NCBI GenBank assembly: GCA_900538385.1
Contig: UWSO01000001.1
Coordinates: 57,846 to 121,845 of the forward strand
Reading direction: 5' to 3'
DNA length: 64,000 bases
Origin: an uncultured Porphyromonas sp.
Lineage (GTDB): Bacteria > Bacteroidota > Bacteroidia > Bacteroidales > Porphyromonadaceae
The number at the start of each line of letters is the position of its first letter. Position 1 is the first letter of the stretch. The notes under the pieces were generated by a model. The model was not told the origin of the DNA and did no database searches. It saw only the letters and a program-made list of their open reading frames with translations. Below, piece after piece: positions 16,041-24,374 of this stretch. The translations under genes and the position numbers were made by a program.

Positions 16041-16163
16041 AGACGAGTAACGATTTTGTAGGGACGCTCGGTCTGAGCGTCCGTCCCCGTTAAAACCACG
16101 GAGCTGTAACCTTTGATACAACGGACGCACAGACCGTGCGTCCCTACAAAGGGTTACTCGTCT
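16041..16163. repeat. Composite hairpin element (GGACGC family), copy A
   Basis: 123 bp bounded by inverted arms AGACGAGTAAC (16041) and GTTACTCGTCT (16153), with TTGTAGGGACGC / GCGTCCCTACAA inside. It contains two internal hairpins: GGACGCTC-GGTCT-GAGCGTCC (16062) and GGACGCAC-AGACC-GTGCGTCC (16123). The two differ by a compensatory base pair. It fills the gap between the TolC stop (16204) and the ATPase start (16002). Confidence 0.85.
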
Positions 16164-16203
16164 CGCTGTTTGGGGATCGTTACTCGTAAGTGTTGTGAAG
16201 ACA

Positions 16204-17556
16204 TTACTTAGTCTCCTCTGCGGGAGAGATGTAGCTGTGCAGTACGAGCACACGGTAGAGGTAGTCGTAGCGAGCGCGAAGCTCTTCGCTCTGAGCGACG
16301 AAGTGTCGGTTCTGCGCCTCGGCCAATTCGTACGAAGAGGCACGTCCCGCCTCGTAGCTGATCTGCGCATAGTGCAGTGCCGTCTCGGCCGACTCAGTCG
16401 CCCGCTCAGCAGCTGCTATCTGACTGTAAGCAGCACGGGCGTTGATCTGAGCCGTGTAGAGCTGCTGCGTGAGCTCTTTGTCCACCTTGCGCAGAGCGAT
16501 CTGCTGGTCGGAGTAGCGGAGACGAGCCTGCGCCACATTGTCTGCCGTGCGCATCGCATCAAAGATGGGCACAGAGAGCGAAAGCCCGACGAAGTAGCGT
16601 CCGTTGTTGCGCATCTGATCTCCAAATGGCTGGTTAAACTGCCGTAACTTCTCATTCAGGATGTAGTAATAGCCGGTGTTGTAGCCAGCACCAAAGGAGA
16701 CCTTCGGTATGTAGCCCGTCTGCTCCAGTCCGATCTGTCGCTCCGCCATTTGTAGCTGTAGCCTTGCCTGCTCCATCTCGGGACGCATCGTGCGTGCTTG
16801 CTCGAGGAGCGCATCGTCAGCCAGCGCCAGCTCAGGAGCGGGCGTAGCACTGAGGCTCTTGACATCGGGCAAGGTGATCTGCAGAGCCGTATAGTCAGGC
16901 AACTCGATGATGAGCGCCAGCTGATGACGCGCCAGCTCCGTATCGCTGCAGGCGCGGAGGTAGTTGACGCTGTCCTTAGCGAGCTGCGCCTCCACCTCAG
17001 CGAGTTTGTCACGAGACCACTTACCCGCCTGAACCAGTGCCGCCGTCTTCGTGAGCGTCTCGCGGGTTAGCTTGAGCTGTTCATCGGCCACGTGGATTAG
17101 CTCTTGGCGAAAGAGCAAGTTGTAGTACCCCTCAGCCACCTGTAGCCCGATCTGCTCCTTGGCATAGGAGAGCCCAGCGGTCGCAGCGTCTAGATTGAGA
17201 CGCGCTATCTCCGTTGCCTTAGGACGAGCCATGCCGGAGAAAACGTCCCACGAGAGGTTTGCCCCAAAGGAGGTGCTGCTCGAGGACTGGTCGCCGATGA
17301 CGCCCGTCTTGTCGGCACTACGTCCGAGGCTGACGCTCTGGCTAGCACTAGCCGAGAGCGAGGGCAGGTAACTGTGCTGCGTGGTGGCGAGCTGTTGCTC
17401 ACTCCCGGCTAAGCGTAGGCGTGCCTCCTCGACCGTGATGCTGTGAGCGACGGCGTGGTCGATGCACTGCTGCAGCGTCCAGCTCTGCTGCGCTGCTAGG
17501 GTAAAGCTCCCCGCGACCAGTAGGGCTAAGGGAAAGATATGACGAAGTGTAAGCAT
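16204..17556 (-). CDS. TolC-family outer-membrane efflux protein
   Basis: 450 aa with a signal peptide (LTLRHIFPLALLVAGSFTLAAQQ) and two repeats of long amphipathic helices rich in Ala, Gln and Glu, the TolC pattern. Family landmarks include LQQCIDHAVAHSITV at the mature N-terminus, LSWDVFSG and the mirrored LSLSVPIFDA. It forms the outer-membrane channel of the exporter encoded by the four upstream genes (adaptor, two permeases, ATPase), and is the last gene of that operon, 25 bp after the adaptor. Confidence 0.93.
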   Translation of the reverse strand: MLTLRHIFPLALLVAGSFTLAAQQSWTLQQCIDHAVAHSITVEEARLRLAGSEQQLATTQHSYLPSLSASASQSVSLGRSADKTGVIGDQSSSSTSFGANLSWDVFSGMARPKATEIARLNLDAATAGLSYAKEQIGLQVAEGYYNLLFRQELIHVADEQLKLTRETLTKTAALVQAGKWSRDKLAEVEAQLAKDSVNYLRACSDTELARHQLALIIELPDYTALQITLPDVKSLSATPAPELALADDALLEQARTMRPEMEQARLQLQMAERQIGLEQTGYIPKVSFGAGYNTGYYYILNEKLRQFNQPFGDQMRNNGRYFVGLSLSVPIFDAMRTADNVAQARLRYSDQQIALRKVDKELTQQLYTAQINARAAYSQIAAAERATESAETALHYAQISYEAGRASSYELAEAQNRHFVAQSEELRARYDYLYRVLVLHSYISPAEETK

Positions 17557-17581
17557 AGGATTGTCTTGTCTAAGAGATTAG

Positions 17582-18694
17582 TTAGGCTGCTACTGGGGTG
17601 CCCTTGACCTTTTCGCCCTCCTTGAGACCACTCTTGACCTCAATGAGGCTACCATTGCTGATGCCGGTCTTGATCTCACGGCGCTCCGTCTGCAGATGCT
17701 TCGGATCAGCGTCGGAAGTGACCACCTCGACATAGACCTTGTCACCCTCAAACTGTAGTGCGCCCTCGGGGACAGCTAGGACGTTGGAGACCTGGTCAGT
17801 GATAAGCTCCGCATTGGCACTCATATCGGAGCGTATGCGGCTGTAGTCGTCGATGGTGATGGCAGCCTTGAGCTCGTACTGCGTGCCTTGTTGCTGCTGG
17901 ATTGTCTTGGGCGAGATGTACTCGACGACGCCCGAGAAGGCGGAACCCTCGATCGCTCCGATGCGCACCGTGACAGGTAGTCCCGTAGCGACACGAGCGA
18001 TGTCGACCTCGTCCACCTTACCGATGAAGATCATCTCCGTCATGTCAGCGATGGTGGCGATGGTGGTACCTGCGTTGAAAGAGTTGGCCTGAATGACCGA
18101 GTTACCCTCCTTGACTGGTATGTCGAGGATTGTCCCGTCTACCGTGCTGCGCACGAGTGTCGTAGAGCCCTGAGCGTTGCGCTGGCTCATACCAGTGAGG
18201 ACGATGTTGTAAGCATCCTTAGCGCTCGCAAGGCGCTCCTTAGCCTGTAGGTAGTTAGCCTTGGTCGTGGCATACTCCTCCTCGGCTACGATCCCCTGCT
18301 GGTGTAGCTCGGTCGCTATCTTGTACTTCTGCTGAGCCTCGTCGAGAGCAATCTTTGCTATCTCGACCTGCGACTCTGCCTGATTGACCGACCCCATCTC
18401 GGGTACCACCTTGATACGCGCAATGATGTCGCCCGCCTTGACGAGGTCGCCGGGCTTCTTCATGATCTCGGCGATAATACCGTTGAGCTGTGGCACGATC
18501 ATCACCTCGTTGCGAGGAGCTATCTTGCCAGTGAGGATGATAGACCGCTGGATAGAGGGGACGCGGGTCACCGTCTCTACCGAGTAAATGGTCGCCTGGG
18601 GCTGTGCCTTCTTATAGAGGAAGACGAAGGTCATGACAACGAGCAGGCCGAAGATGACCCAAAGGGAAAGTTTGAAGATACGCTTAGCTTTCAT
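17582..18694 (-). CDS. Periplasmic adaptor (MacA/HlyD family)
   Basis: 370 aa. A single N-terminal membrane anchor (LSLWVIFGLLVVMTFVFLY) is followed by a lipoyl half-motif (KIAPRNEVMIVPQLNGIIAEI), an alpha-hairpin coiled coil (about 100-165, AESQVEIAKIALDEAQQKYK), the returning lipoyl half and a beta-barrel (PVTVRIGAIEGSAFSGVVEYI). The adaptor links the inner-membrane permeases to TolC across the periplasm. It lies 25 bp before the TolC gene and 45 bp after the second permease. Confidence 0.92.
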   Translation of the reverse strand: MKAKRIFKLSLWVIFGLLVVMTFVFLYKKAQPQATIYSVETVTRVPSIQRSIILTGKIAPRNEVMIVPQLNGIIAEIMKKPGDLVKAGDIIARIKVVPEMGSVNQAESQVEIAKIALDEAQQKYKIATELHQQGIVAEEEYATTKANYLQAKERLASAKDAYNIVLTGMSQRNAQGSTTLVRSTVDGTILDIPVKEGNSVIQANSFNAGTTIATIADMTEMIFIGKVDEVDIARVATGLPVTVRIGAIEGSAFSGVVEYISPKTIQQQQGTQYELKAAITIDDYSRIRSDMSANAELITDQVSNVLAVPEGALQFEGDKVYVEVVTSDADPKHLQTERREIKTGISNGSLIEVKSGLKEGEKVKGTPVAA

Positions 18695-18739
18695 AGTTCT
18701 TTATGTTGTGTTTGTTTTTACCTAAAGTTGATTGTTGAT

Positions 18740-19999
18740 TTACTCCTCACGAATGGCTTCGATGGAGCGAATCTCGAGCGCTTTCTTGAGTGGCAAGAGA
18801 CCGCCCACCACGCCTCCGATGATGATGAAGAGGAGCGCGCCAATCGCTGTGCCAAAGGGAATCAGCGGATTGACCAGCATCTCGTTTCCCATTGAGGCGG
18901 TGATCTGCGAGACGATAGACATGATCCCCACACCGAGGAGAAGCCCTACGAGTCCCGCGAGGAGGCTCAGCATGCCACTCTCTAGGAGGATGAGTCGTAC
19001 GATATCTTTGCGCTGCGCTCCGAGCGCACGGCGTATGCCAATCTCGCGGGTGCGCTCCTTGACGGAGACGAGCATGATATTGCTAATGCCGATGATGCCC
19101 GAGAGGAGTGTGCCGATACCGATGAACCAAACGAAGACATTGACACCCCACATCATAGAGTTTTGGGCGGTGAAGAACTCTGAGATGTTAAACTCACCGA
19201 TGGCGCTCTCATCGTCTGGTGCTATGTCGTGGGTAGAGCGGATGTAAGCTTTGATGCGGTCGTTGATCGCTTTGCTATCCTTACCATCGCCATGGAGCGA
19301 GTAGAGGAAGTGGTAGACCTCATTGCTTTGGCCGAGTGATGCGCTAAGGATCGTATAGGGGATACGCACCTTTTGCGCTTCAGAGCCATTGATATTCGTC
19401 CCTTTAGACTTGCTCTTGAGGACTCCCACGATGGTATAGTAAGAGCCGTCAATATTGATAATCTTGCCCAGAGCCTCCTCGTGCGAAGCGAAGAACTTCT
19501 GGCTCACCTCCTCACCGATGGTACAGTTGCGACGTCGTTGCTGCTCGTCGCTCTGGTTGAGCCGTCGTCCCGCCAGGAGGGTCGAGTAGACGATCTGGTC
19601 ATAAGAGGGCCACGCGGAGTAGAGCGGTGCTGTCGTACTCTTGGTGCCGTAGCTGACGGGTGTGTTCCACGAGCCTTGCTGGATAGAAGCTATCGTCTCT
19701 ATCTCGGGGAAGCGCTTCTGGAGGTTGGCTATATCGCTCACTGAGAGCGTCCACCAGCGGTCGGTGGGGTAACCTTTGTACGGTTTACTGGTTGTGGAGC
19801 AGTAGAGCATCGTGGTATTGCTTGAGATGCCACCTAGCTGCTTGCGCATACCATTGGAGAAGCCTTGGCTCAAGCTCATCAAGATGACCAGCATCAGGAT
19901 GCCCCAGAAGATGCCGAAGGCGGTTGCGATGGAACGCTTGCGATTCGTTCGTAAGGAGTGAAAAGCTTCACCCCAGATGTCTCGATCAAATAGTCTCAT
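18740..19999 (-). CDS. MacB/FtsX-type ABC permease 2
   Basis: 419 aa. A first membrane helix after the cytoplasmic start (ATAFGIFWGILMLVILMSL), a large periplasmic domain (about 60-285, MacB_PCD type) and three C-terminal helices with the FtsX signature VKERTREIGIRRALGAQRKDI. This class of permease works by mechanotransmission on periplasmic substrates. It is 28 bp after the other permease, and the pair probably forms a heterodimer served by the separate ATPase. It has no fused nucleotide-binding domain, unlike E. coli MacB. Confidence 0.92.
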   Translation of the reverse strand: MRLFDRDIWGEAFHSLRTNRKRSIATAFGIFWGILMLVILMSLSQGFSNGMRKQLGGISSNTTMLYCSTTSKPYKGYPTDRWWTLSVSDIANLQKRFPEIETIASIQQGSWNTPVSYGTKSTTAPLYSAWPSYDQIVYSTLLAGRRLNQSDEQQRRRNCTIGEEVSQKFFASHEEALGKIINIDGSYYTIVGVLKSKSKGTNINGSEAQKVRIPYTILSASLGQSNEVYHFLYSLHGDGKDSKAINDRIKAYIRSTHDIAPDDESAIGEFNISEFFTAQNSMMWGVNVFVWFIGIGTLLSGIIGISNIMLVSVKERTREIGIRRALGAQRKDIVRLILLESGMLSLLAGLVGLLLGVGIMSIVSQITASMGNEMLVNPLIPFGTAIGALLFIIIGGVVGGLLPLKKALEIRSIEAIREE

Positions 20000-20027
20000 A
20001 GTACAGTCTTTACGCTAGGGTGTGTCA

Positions 20028-21308
20028 CTAATCTCTCATCGCTTCAATAGCAGATATACGTATCGCTCTACGAGCTGGCGTGTAGCCCGCCACGATCCCC
20101 GCAATGATCATCACAACGAGGATGCCCAGCGCCATCTGTGGCGAGAGGACTGGCGTGTCAAAGAGGTGGACCGTCTCGCCCATAATGGACATCTCGCCAA
20201 TGTGGTAAGCGGTCACGAGGTAGTCGCCTAGAGCGACGAGCACCACGGCAATGACCAGCCCGATAGCACCCGCCACCGCCGTGATGAGGAGGCTCTCGAC
20301 CATGATCATCGCTAGGATGTCACGGGGCTTGGCGCCTAGAGCCTTGCGTATGCCGATCTCTTTGTATCGCTCCCGCACCGTGACCAGCATGATGTTGCTC
20401 ACGCCGACGATGCCGATGAGGAGCGTGCTCAGCCCGACGATCCAGAGGAAGAGGTAGAAGTAGTTGACTACCTTATTATACTGCTCGTTGTTGACATAGT
20501 TTGAGTAGCCCCACATCGCCTGGTCGTCATCGGGCGAGAAGGATAGTATCGAGCTGAGCGCTTTGAGGAGCTCCTTATTGAAAGCCTCGAAATCCTTCTT
20601 GCTGCGTATCGTAGGTGCATAGATATTGCCCCCATCGATACGCTGATCATTGGGATGGATCATGGTAAAGGTGCTGCTCGGCATATAGGATGCCGATTGG
20701 TTTTGCGCAGCTTCGTAGACGCCCACCACAGTAAAGGAGACATTGTCTACGGAGACGCTCTTGCCGACCGCCTCCTCATATTTATCAGAGCCAAAGAGCT
20801 TCAGCGCATCGGAGGAGCTAATGAGGAGCGTCTTCTCCTTATTATATACATCGTTGCCATTGATGCTACGTCCCGCCAGCATCTTGACACGGGTATCGAA
20901 GTATCCGAAGTAGTTGGCTCCGATCCCCCTTACCGCCCCCTCGACCACCTGTGATGCGTAGGTTATCTTATTCCAAGATCTGAGGTCGGGTGTGATGTCT
21001 TCAATAGCTGGCACCATCTCCTGCAGCTGTGCGAGCTGTGACTCGGCGAGGTACAGAAAACGCCCTGCTGGGTAACCTTGGTAAGGGAGGTTGGTCATCC
21101 AGACATTGAAGTATATGCCGTAGTTTGGCTCCGTGTCGCCCGCATTAGCACTCTTAGAGATACCACGATTGAGCCCCACGCCGATGCTGAGGAGGATGAC
21201 TAGAAAGATGATCCCCCACGCTACGGCAAAGCCTGTCAGGAAGGTGCGCAGGCGGTTGCGCTTGAGATTGTCTATGATCTCGGAGAAGTATTCGTGTCCT
21301 ATACGCAT
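20028..21308 (-). CDS. MacB/FtsX-type ABC permease 1
   Basis: 426 aa with the same design as its neighbour: N-terminal helix GFAVAWGIIFLVILLSIGVGL, a periplasmic domain of about 230 residues, and three C-terminal helices with VRERYKEIGIRKALGAKPRDI. Sequence differs clearly from the second permease, so this is an old duplication rather than a recent one. It lies 15 bp after the ATPase gene. Confidence 0.92.
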   Translation of the reverse strand: MRIGHEYFSEIIDNLKRNRLRTFLTGFAVAWGIIFLVILLSIGVGLNRGISKSANAGDTEPNYGIYFNVWMTNLPYQGYPAGRFLYLAESQLAQLQEMVPAIEDITPDLRSWNKITYASQVVEGAVRGIGANYFGYFDTRVKMLAGRSINGNDVYNKEKTLLISSSDALKLFGSDKYEEAVGKSVSVDNVSFTVVGVYEAAQNQSASYMPSSTFTMIHPNDQRIDGGNIYAPTIRSKKDFEAFNKELLKALSSILSFSPDDDQAMWGYSNYVNNEQYNKVVNYFYLFLWIVGLSTLLIGIVGVSNIMLVTVRERYKEIGIRKALGAKPRDILAMIMVESLLITAVAGAIGLVIAVVLVALGDYLVTAYHIGEMSIMGETVHLFDTPVLSPQMALGILVVMIIAGIVAGYTPARRAIRISAIEAMRD

Positions 21309-21323
21309 AATGTGTGATCCTCT

Positions 21324-22043
21324 TTACTCAAACACCTCCTCGGGCAGACTGCTCGTCAGACCACCGCCCTCAATCAGCCCATCCTTGATATGTATCGTGC
21401 GGTCACACATCTCGGCTACGCCAGGCTCGTGCGTCACGATGATCATCGTCAGGTGCGACTCGCGATTGATCTCCCGCAGTAGCTCCATCACCTCGATGGT
21501 GGTCTTACTGTCCAGAGCTCCCGTCGGCTCATCGGCTAGGATGACTGAGGGCGTGGTGATGAGGGCTCGTGCGATTGCTATGCGCTGCTTCTGTCCTCCC
21601 GACATCTCGCTCGGCAGATGCTCCGCCCAGTCGGCTAGTCCCATACGGGCGAGCAGCTCGGCAGCACGCTTGGTGCGCTCCTTGCGACCTACTCCTTGGT
21701 AAAAGAGTGGCAGGGCAATGTTGTCCAGCGCATTCTTGAAGGGGATAAGGTTAAACGACTGGAAGACGAATCCTATTTGTCTAGAACGGATCTCGGCAGC
21801 GCGGTTCTCCGAGAGGCTATTGCTCAGTAGCTCCTCGCCTAGATGGTAGCTCCCCTCGTCGTAGCTGTCGAGGAGCCCGAGGATGTTGAGGAGCGTACTC
21901 TTGCCCGAGCCCGAAGCACCCATGATGGCGACCATCTCGCCTGGGAAGATGTCGAGGTTGATCCCCTTGAGGACATGTAGCGGCTGCGCGCCCTGGTAGG
22001 TCTTGTGCAGATTGCGTAGCGATATGACCGGTTTAGCATTCAT
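21324..22043 (-). CDS. MacB/LolD-type ABC ATPase
   Basis: 239 aa. Walker A is GASGSGKSTLLNILG, the signature is MSGGQKQRIAIARAL, Walker B is VILADEPTGALDSKT and the H-loop is IVTHEPGVAEMC. This is the LolD/MacB subfamily that powers FtsX-type permeases. First gene of the five-gene exporter operon, with a good promoter at 22083-22112. The substrate is not evident; homologous systems export peptides, antibiotics or lipids. Confidence 0.94.
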   Translation of the reverse strand: MNAKPVISLRNLHKTYQGAQPLHVLKGINLDIFPGEMVAIMGASGSGKSTLLNILGLLDSYDEGSYHLGEELLSNSLSENRAAEIRSRQIGFVFQSFNLIPFKNALDNIALPLFYQGVGRKERTKRAAELLARMGLADWAEHLPSEMSGGQKQRIAIARALITTPSVILADEPTGALDSKTTIEVMELLREINRESHLTMIIVTHEPGVAEMCDRTIHIKDGLIEGGGLTSSLPEEVFE

Positions 22044-22082
22044 AAGCTTGTTTGCTTAGCGTTTGTCTTAAGTAGTACACTG

Positions 22083-22112
22083 CAAAGGTAGTACAAATAT
22101 TTGAATCTGCAA
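22083..22112 (-). promoter_or_regulatory. Promoter of the MacAB-TolC-type operon
   Basis: TACCTTTG (22083-22090) with TTGC 18 bp upstream (22109-22112). The leader to ATG 22043 is about 35 nt. Inverted-repeat array 3 begins about 165 bp upstream. Confidence 0.7.
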
Positions 22113-22278
22113 TAGGAAAAACGCATCAGTGTACAATTTGAACCAAACAGCCCCGTCGAGCAGCCACTGAATCGTCTATGCAAATGAGCCGGAGAAGCTT
22201 AAGACAAGCACTCTGCATCCTATCTAAAGAGAGTCCCCGCAGGGATATCGCACGACAACTGGGAGCCCATAAACAATA

Positions 22279-22439
22279 TCCACGTGGAAAATCTTAAATC
22301 TCCACGTGGCTATTTTTTATTTTCCACGTGGCGGCGAAATGATTCTTCCGAAGTATCATTTCATTCTTCCGAAGTTTCATTTGATTCTTCCGAAGTATTA
22401 TTTCTTCCCCACGTGGCTATTTCAGAATTTCCACGTGAG
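22279..22439. repeat. Phased inverted-repeat array 3 (clearest copy)
   Basis: Eight cores at 22280, 22302, 22324, 22345, 22366, 22387, 22409 and 22431: three CCACGTGG, three CTTCCGAAG, CCACGTGG, then CCACGTGA. Spacing is 22,22,21,21,21,22,22 bp. Spacers are 12-14 bp and AT-rich. It lies between the divergent exporter operon and the DAHP synthase gene and abuts a composite hairpin element. Confidence 0.9.
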
Positions 22440-22442
22440 AAT

Positions 22443-22673
22443 CGTGACGTCGCCTTGTAGGGACGCAAGGTCTGTGCGTCCGTCCCCGTTAAAAACACGA
22501 TGCTGTACCCTTTGACACAACGGACGCACAGACCGTGCGTCTCTACAGGAGTCGTATCGCTGTACTACAACGGACGCACAGACCGTGCGTCCCTACAGGA
22601 GTCGTATCGCTGTACTACAACGGACGCCCTCCCTCTAGACACGAACCGTGCGTCCCTACAAGGCGGCGTCACG
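22443..22673. repeat. Composite hairpin element (GGACGC family), copy B, with terminal inverted and tandem repeats
   Basis: 231 bp. The ends are 25-bp inverted repeats with one mismatch (22443-22467 and 22649-22673). Inside, a 50-bp unit starting CGGACGC recurs at 22521, 22571 and 22621; the third is diverged. Units carry the hairpin GGACGCAC-AGACC-GTGCGTCC. The structure resembles a MITE built from tandem bricks, but no transposase is nearby. Confidence 0.85.
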
Positions 22674-22734
22674 TTGCCAGACACTATATTAATAATGTAT
22701 CCGATCCGAGTGTCGCTAGTCGGAATAGTTTTAA

Positions 22735-22742
22735 TACCTTTG
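22735..22742 (+). promoter_or_regulatory. -7 box before the DAHP synthase gene
   Basis: TACCTTTG lies 30 bp before ATG 22773. No clear -33 TTG at the usual spacing. Confidence 0.5.
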
Positions 22743-22772
22743 TAGCGAGTAAACGAGTATACGACCTTAGAT

Positions 22773-23870
22773 ATGGATGATTCGTCCGCCCATAGTACCC
22801 TTGAGGAGCCTCCAGCGAGTCAGATGCTGGTAGCGGGTCCCTGCAGTGCAGAGAGTCGCGAGCAACTGCTTGAGGTCGCTCAAGGACTAAAGGCGCAAGG
22901 TGTCACACATTTTCGGGCTGCCTTGTGGAAGCCACGTACCCGTCCGGGATCCTTCGAGGGTGTCGGAGTGGAGGGGCTTGCTTGGCTCCAAGAGGTGCAG
23001 ACCACTACGGGTCTCAAGGTGGGCACCGAGGTCTGCCTACCCGAGCAGGTCGAGGCGGTGCGCGCTGCGGGCGTTGACTTCGTATGGATCGGTGCTCGCA
23101 CGGTGAGCAATCCCTTTATGGTAGAGGCGATCGCCGAGCAACTAGAGGGAGCAACACAGACCGTTTTGGTCAAGAATCCGATCAGTCCTGACGCCCCCCT
23201 ATGGATGGGTGCCATAGAGCGTATCAAGAGCCGAGGAGTTGCCCAGGTGATCGCTATCCTGAGAGGCTGTACGCCTGTCTACACCAAGCAACTACGCAAT
23301 AGTCCGCACTGGGAGATGATTGCCCAGCTACGCGCGCTCTACCAGAAGCGTTATGGCGTGGAGGAACACCTACCCATCTTACTTGATCCGAGTCACATAG
23401 CAGGACGAGCTGATCTCCTAGAGGCGGTCTGCCGCACGGGATTGCTCTACCCGATCGATGGCTTTATGATCGAGTGCCACTGCGATCCTGAGCACGCTTG
23501 GACAGATGCACGTCAGCAGATCACGCCTGAGCAGCTACGTCAGCTATTAGAGTCGCTACAGCACCCCAGCTACGACCACGAGGCGATGCTCCGCCCGATG
23601 CGCTATCAACTGCGAGATCTAGACGCTGCACTCGTAGAGCTACTAGCGGAGCGCTGCAAGCTCACACAAACCATAGGACGCTATAAGACGGCCAACCATC
23701 TAGGCCTCTATCAAGCTGAGCAACGAGCAGCTGTAGAGGCTCACTATATAGAGCTAGCGACTCAGTATGGACTAGATCCGCACTGGGCAGCGCAGCTATA
23801 CAACCTGATCCACGACTACTCCCTACGAGGACAAGAAGCGGTGGATCATGAAGATGACAATAACTTTTAG
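22773..23870 (+). CDS. Bifunctional DAHP synthase / chorismate mutase
   Basis: 365 aa, two domains. Residues about 20-260 are a class I-beta DAHP synthase (condenses phosphoenolpyruvate and erythrose 4-phosphate, first step of the shikimate pathway): VAGPCSAES, FRAALWKPRTRPGSFEG, KVGTEVCLPEQ, WIGARTV, VLVKNP, DPSHIAGR and MIECHCDP. Residues about 275-355 are an AroQ-type chorismate mutase helix bundle (MRYQLRDLDAALVELLAERC, TIGRYKTANHLGLYQ). This fusion is common in Bacteroidetes, where the mutase domain can confer feedback control. Followed by folK after 24 bp. Confidence 0.93.
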   Translation: MDDSSAHSTLEEPPASQMLVAGPCSAESREQLLEVAQGLKAQGVTHFRAALWKPRTRPGSFEGVGVEGLAWLQEVQTTTGLKVGTEVCLPEQVEAVRAAGVDFVWIGARTVSNPFMVEAIAEQLEGATQTVLVKNPISPDAPLWMGAIERIKSRGVAQVIAILRGCTPVYTKQLRNSPHWEMIAQLRALYQKRYGVEEHLPILLDPSHIAGRADLLEAVCRTGLLYPIDGFMIECHCDPEHAWTDARQQITPEQLRQLLESLQHPSYDHEAMLRPMRYQLRDLDAALVELLAERCKLTQTIGRYKTANHLGLYQAEQRAAVEAHYIELATQYGLDPHWAAQLYNLIHDYSLRGQEAVDHEDDNNF

Positions 23871-23894
23871 ACGCTAGACTACCAATAATAAGCA

Positions 23895-24275
23895 ATGAAA
23901 AACAAAGCGATCATCAGCATAGGCAGTAATGAGCATCGCACGGCCAACGTTAAGGAGGTTATGGAGATACTCACGAAGCACTTCCCCACGATACGCTTTT
24001 CGACGCCTCAGCTCACGGAGCCTATGGATATGCCCGAGGATGCTAAGGCTTTTCTCAATCTGATCGCGCTCTTTGAGACCGAACTAGATAGAGAGACTCT
24101 AGAGGCTAAGCTAAAGAAGCTCGAGACTAAGCTCGGACGAGATCACGATGACGATGAGGAGGGTATCATACCGATGGATCTAGACATCATCGAGTGGAAT
24201 GATGAGGTCTACAAGCCACAGGATATGGTCCGCCCCTATGTCGTCGCAGGACTAGAAGAGCTAGATGAGTTGTAG
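23895..24275 (+). CDS. folK: 2-amino-4-hydroxy-6-hydroxymethyldihydropteridine pyrophosphokinase (short form)
   Basis: 126 aa, shorter than E. coli HPPK (159 aa). SIGSNEHRTANV at the N-terminus is the pterin/ATP loop, LNLIALFET matches the central strand, LEAKLKKLETKLGR carries the helix, and PMDLDII is the magnesium-binding Asp pair. HPPK activates hydroxymethyl-dihydropterin for folate synthesis. The C-terminus stops after the VRPYV strand, shorter than usual. It lies between the aromatic fusion gene and rel, and a strong hairpin follows its stop. Confidence 0.85.
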   Translation: MKNKAIISIGSNEHRTANVKEVMEILTKHFPTIRFSTPQLTEPMDMPEDAKAFLNLIALFETELDRETLEAKLKKLETKLGRDHDDDEEGIIPMDLDIIEWNDEVYKPQDMVRPYVVAGLEELDEL

Positions 24276-24276
24276 A

Positions 24277-24370
24277 ATTAGAGATTAGAAGTTAGAGGTT
24301 AGAAATTAGATTTTGGTTCTAACCCTTCCTAGCTTCTCTCCCCTCTAACCTCTAATCTCTAACCTCTAAT
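24277..24370 (+). repeat. Long inverted repeat immediately before rel
   Basis: The left arm (24277-24303) and right arm (24344-24370) are complementary at about 24 of 27 positions and are built from TTAGAGGTTAGA-like units. The right arm ends 4 bp before the rel ATG. A similar unit string occurs at about 39431-39465. Confidence 0.75.
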
Positions 24371-24374
24371 CGCC

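Noticed and set aside
22279..22439. Reading the palindrome arrays as CRISPR arrays
   Set aside because: Repeat cores are only 8-9 bp, the spacers are 12-14 bp, AT-rich and similar to one another, and no cas gene is in the window.
22500..22780. Plus-strand frames of about 81 codons in the composite element
   Set aside because: They simply translate the 50-bp tandem repeats and overlap the DAHP synthase promoter.
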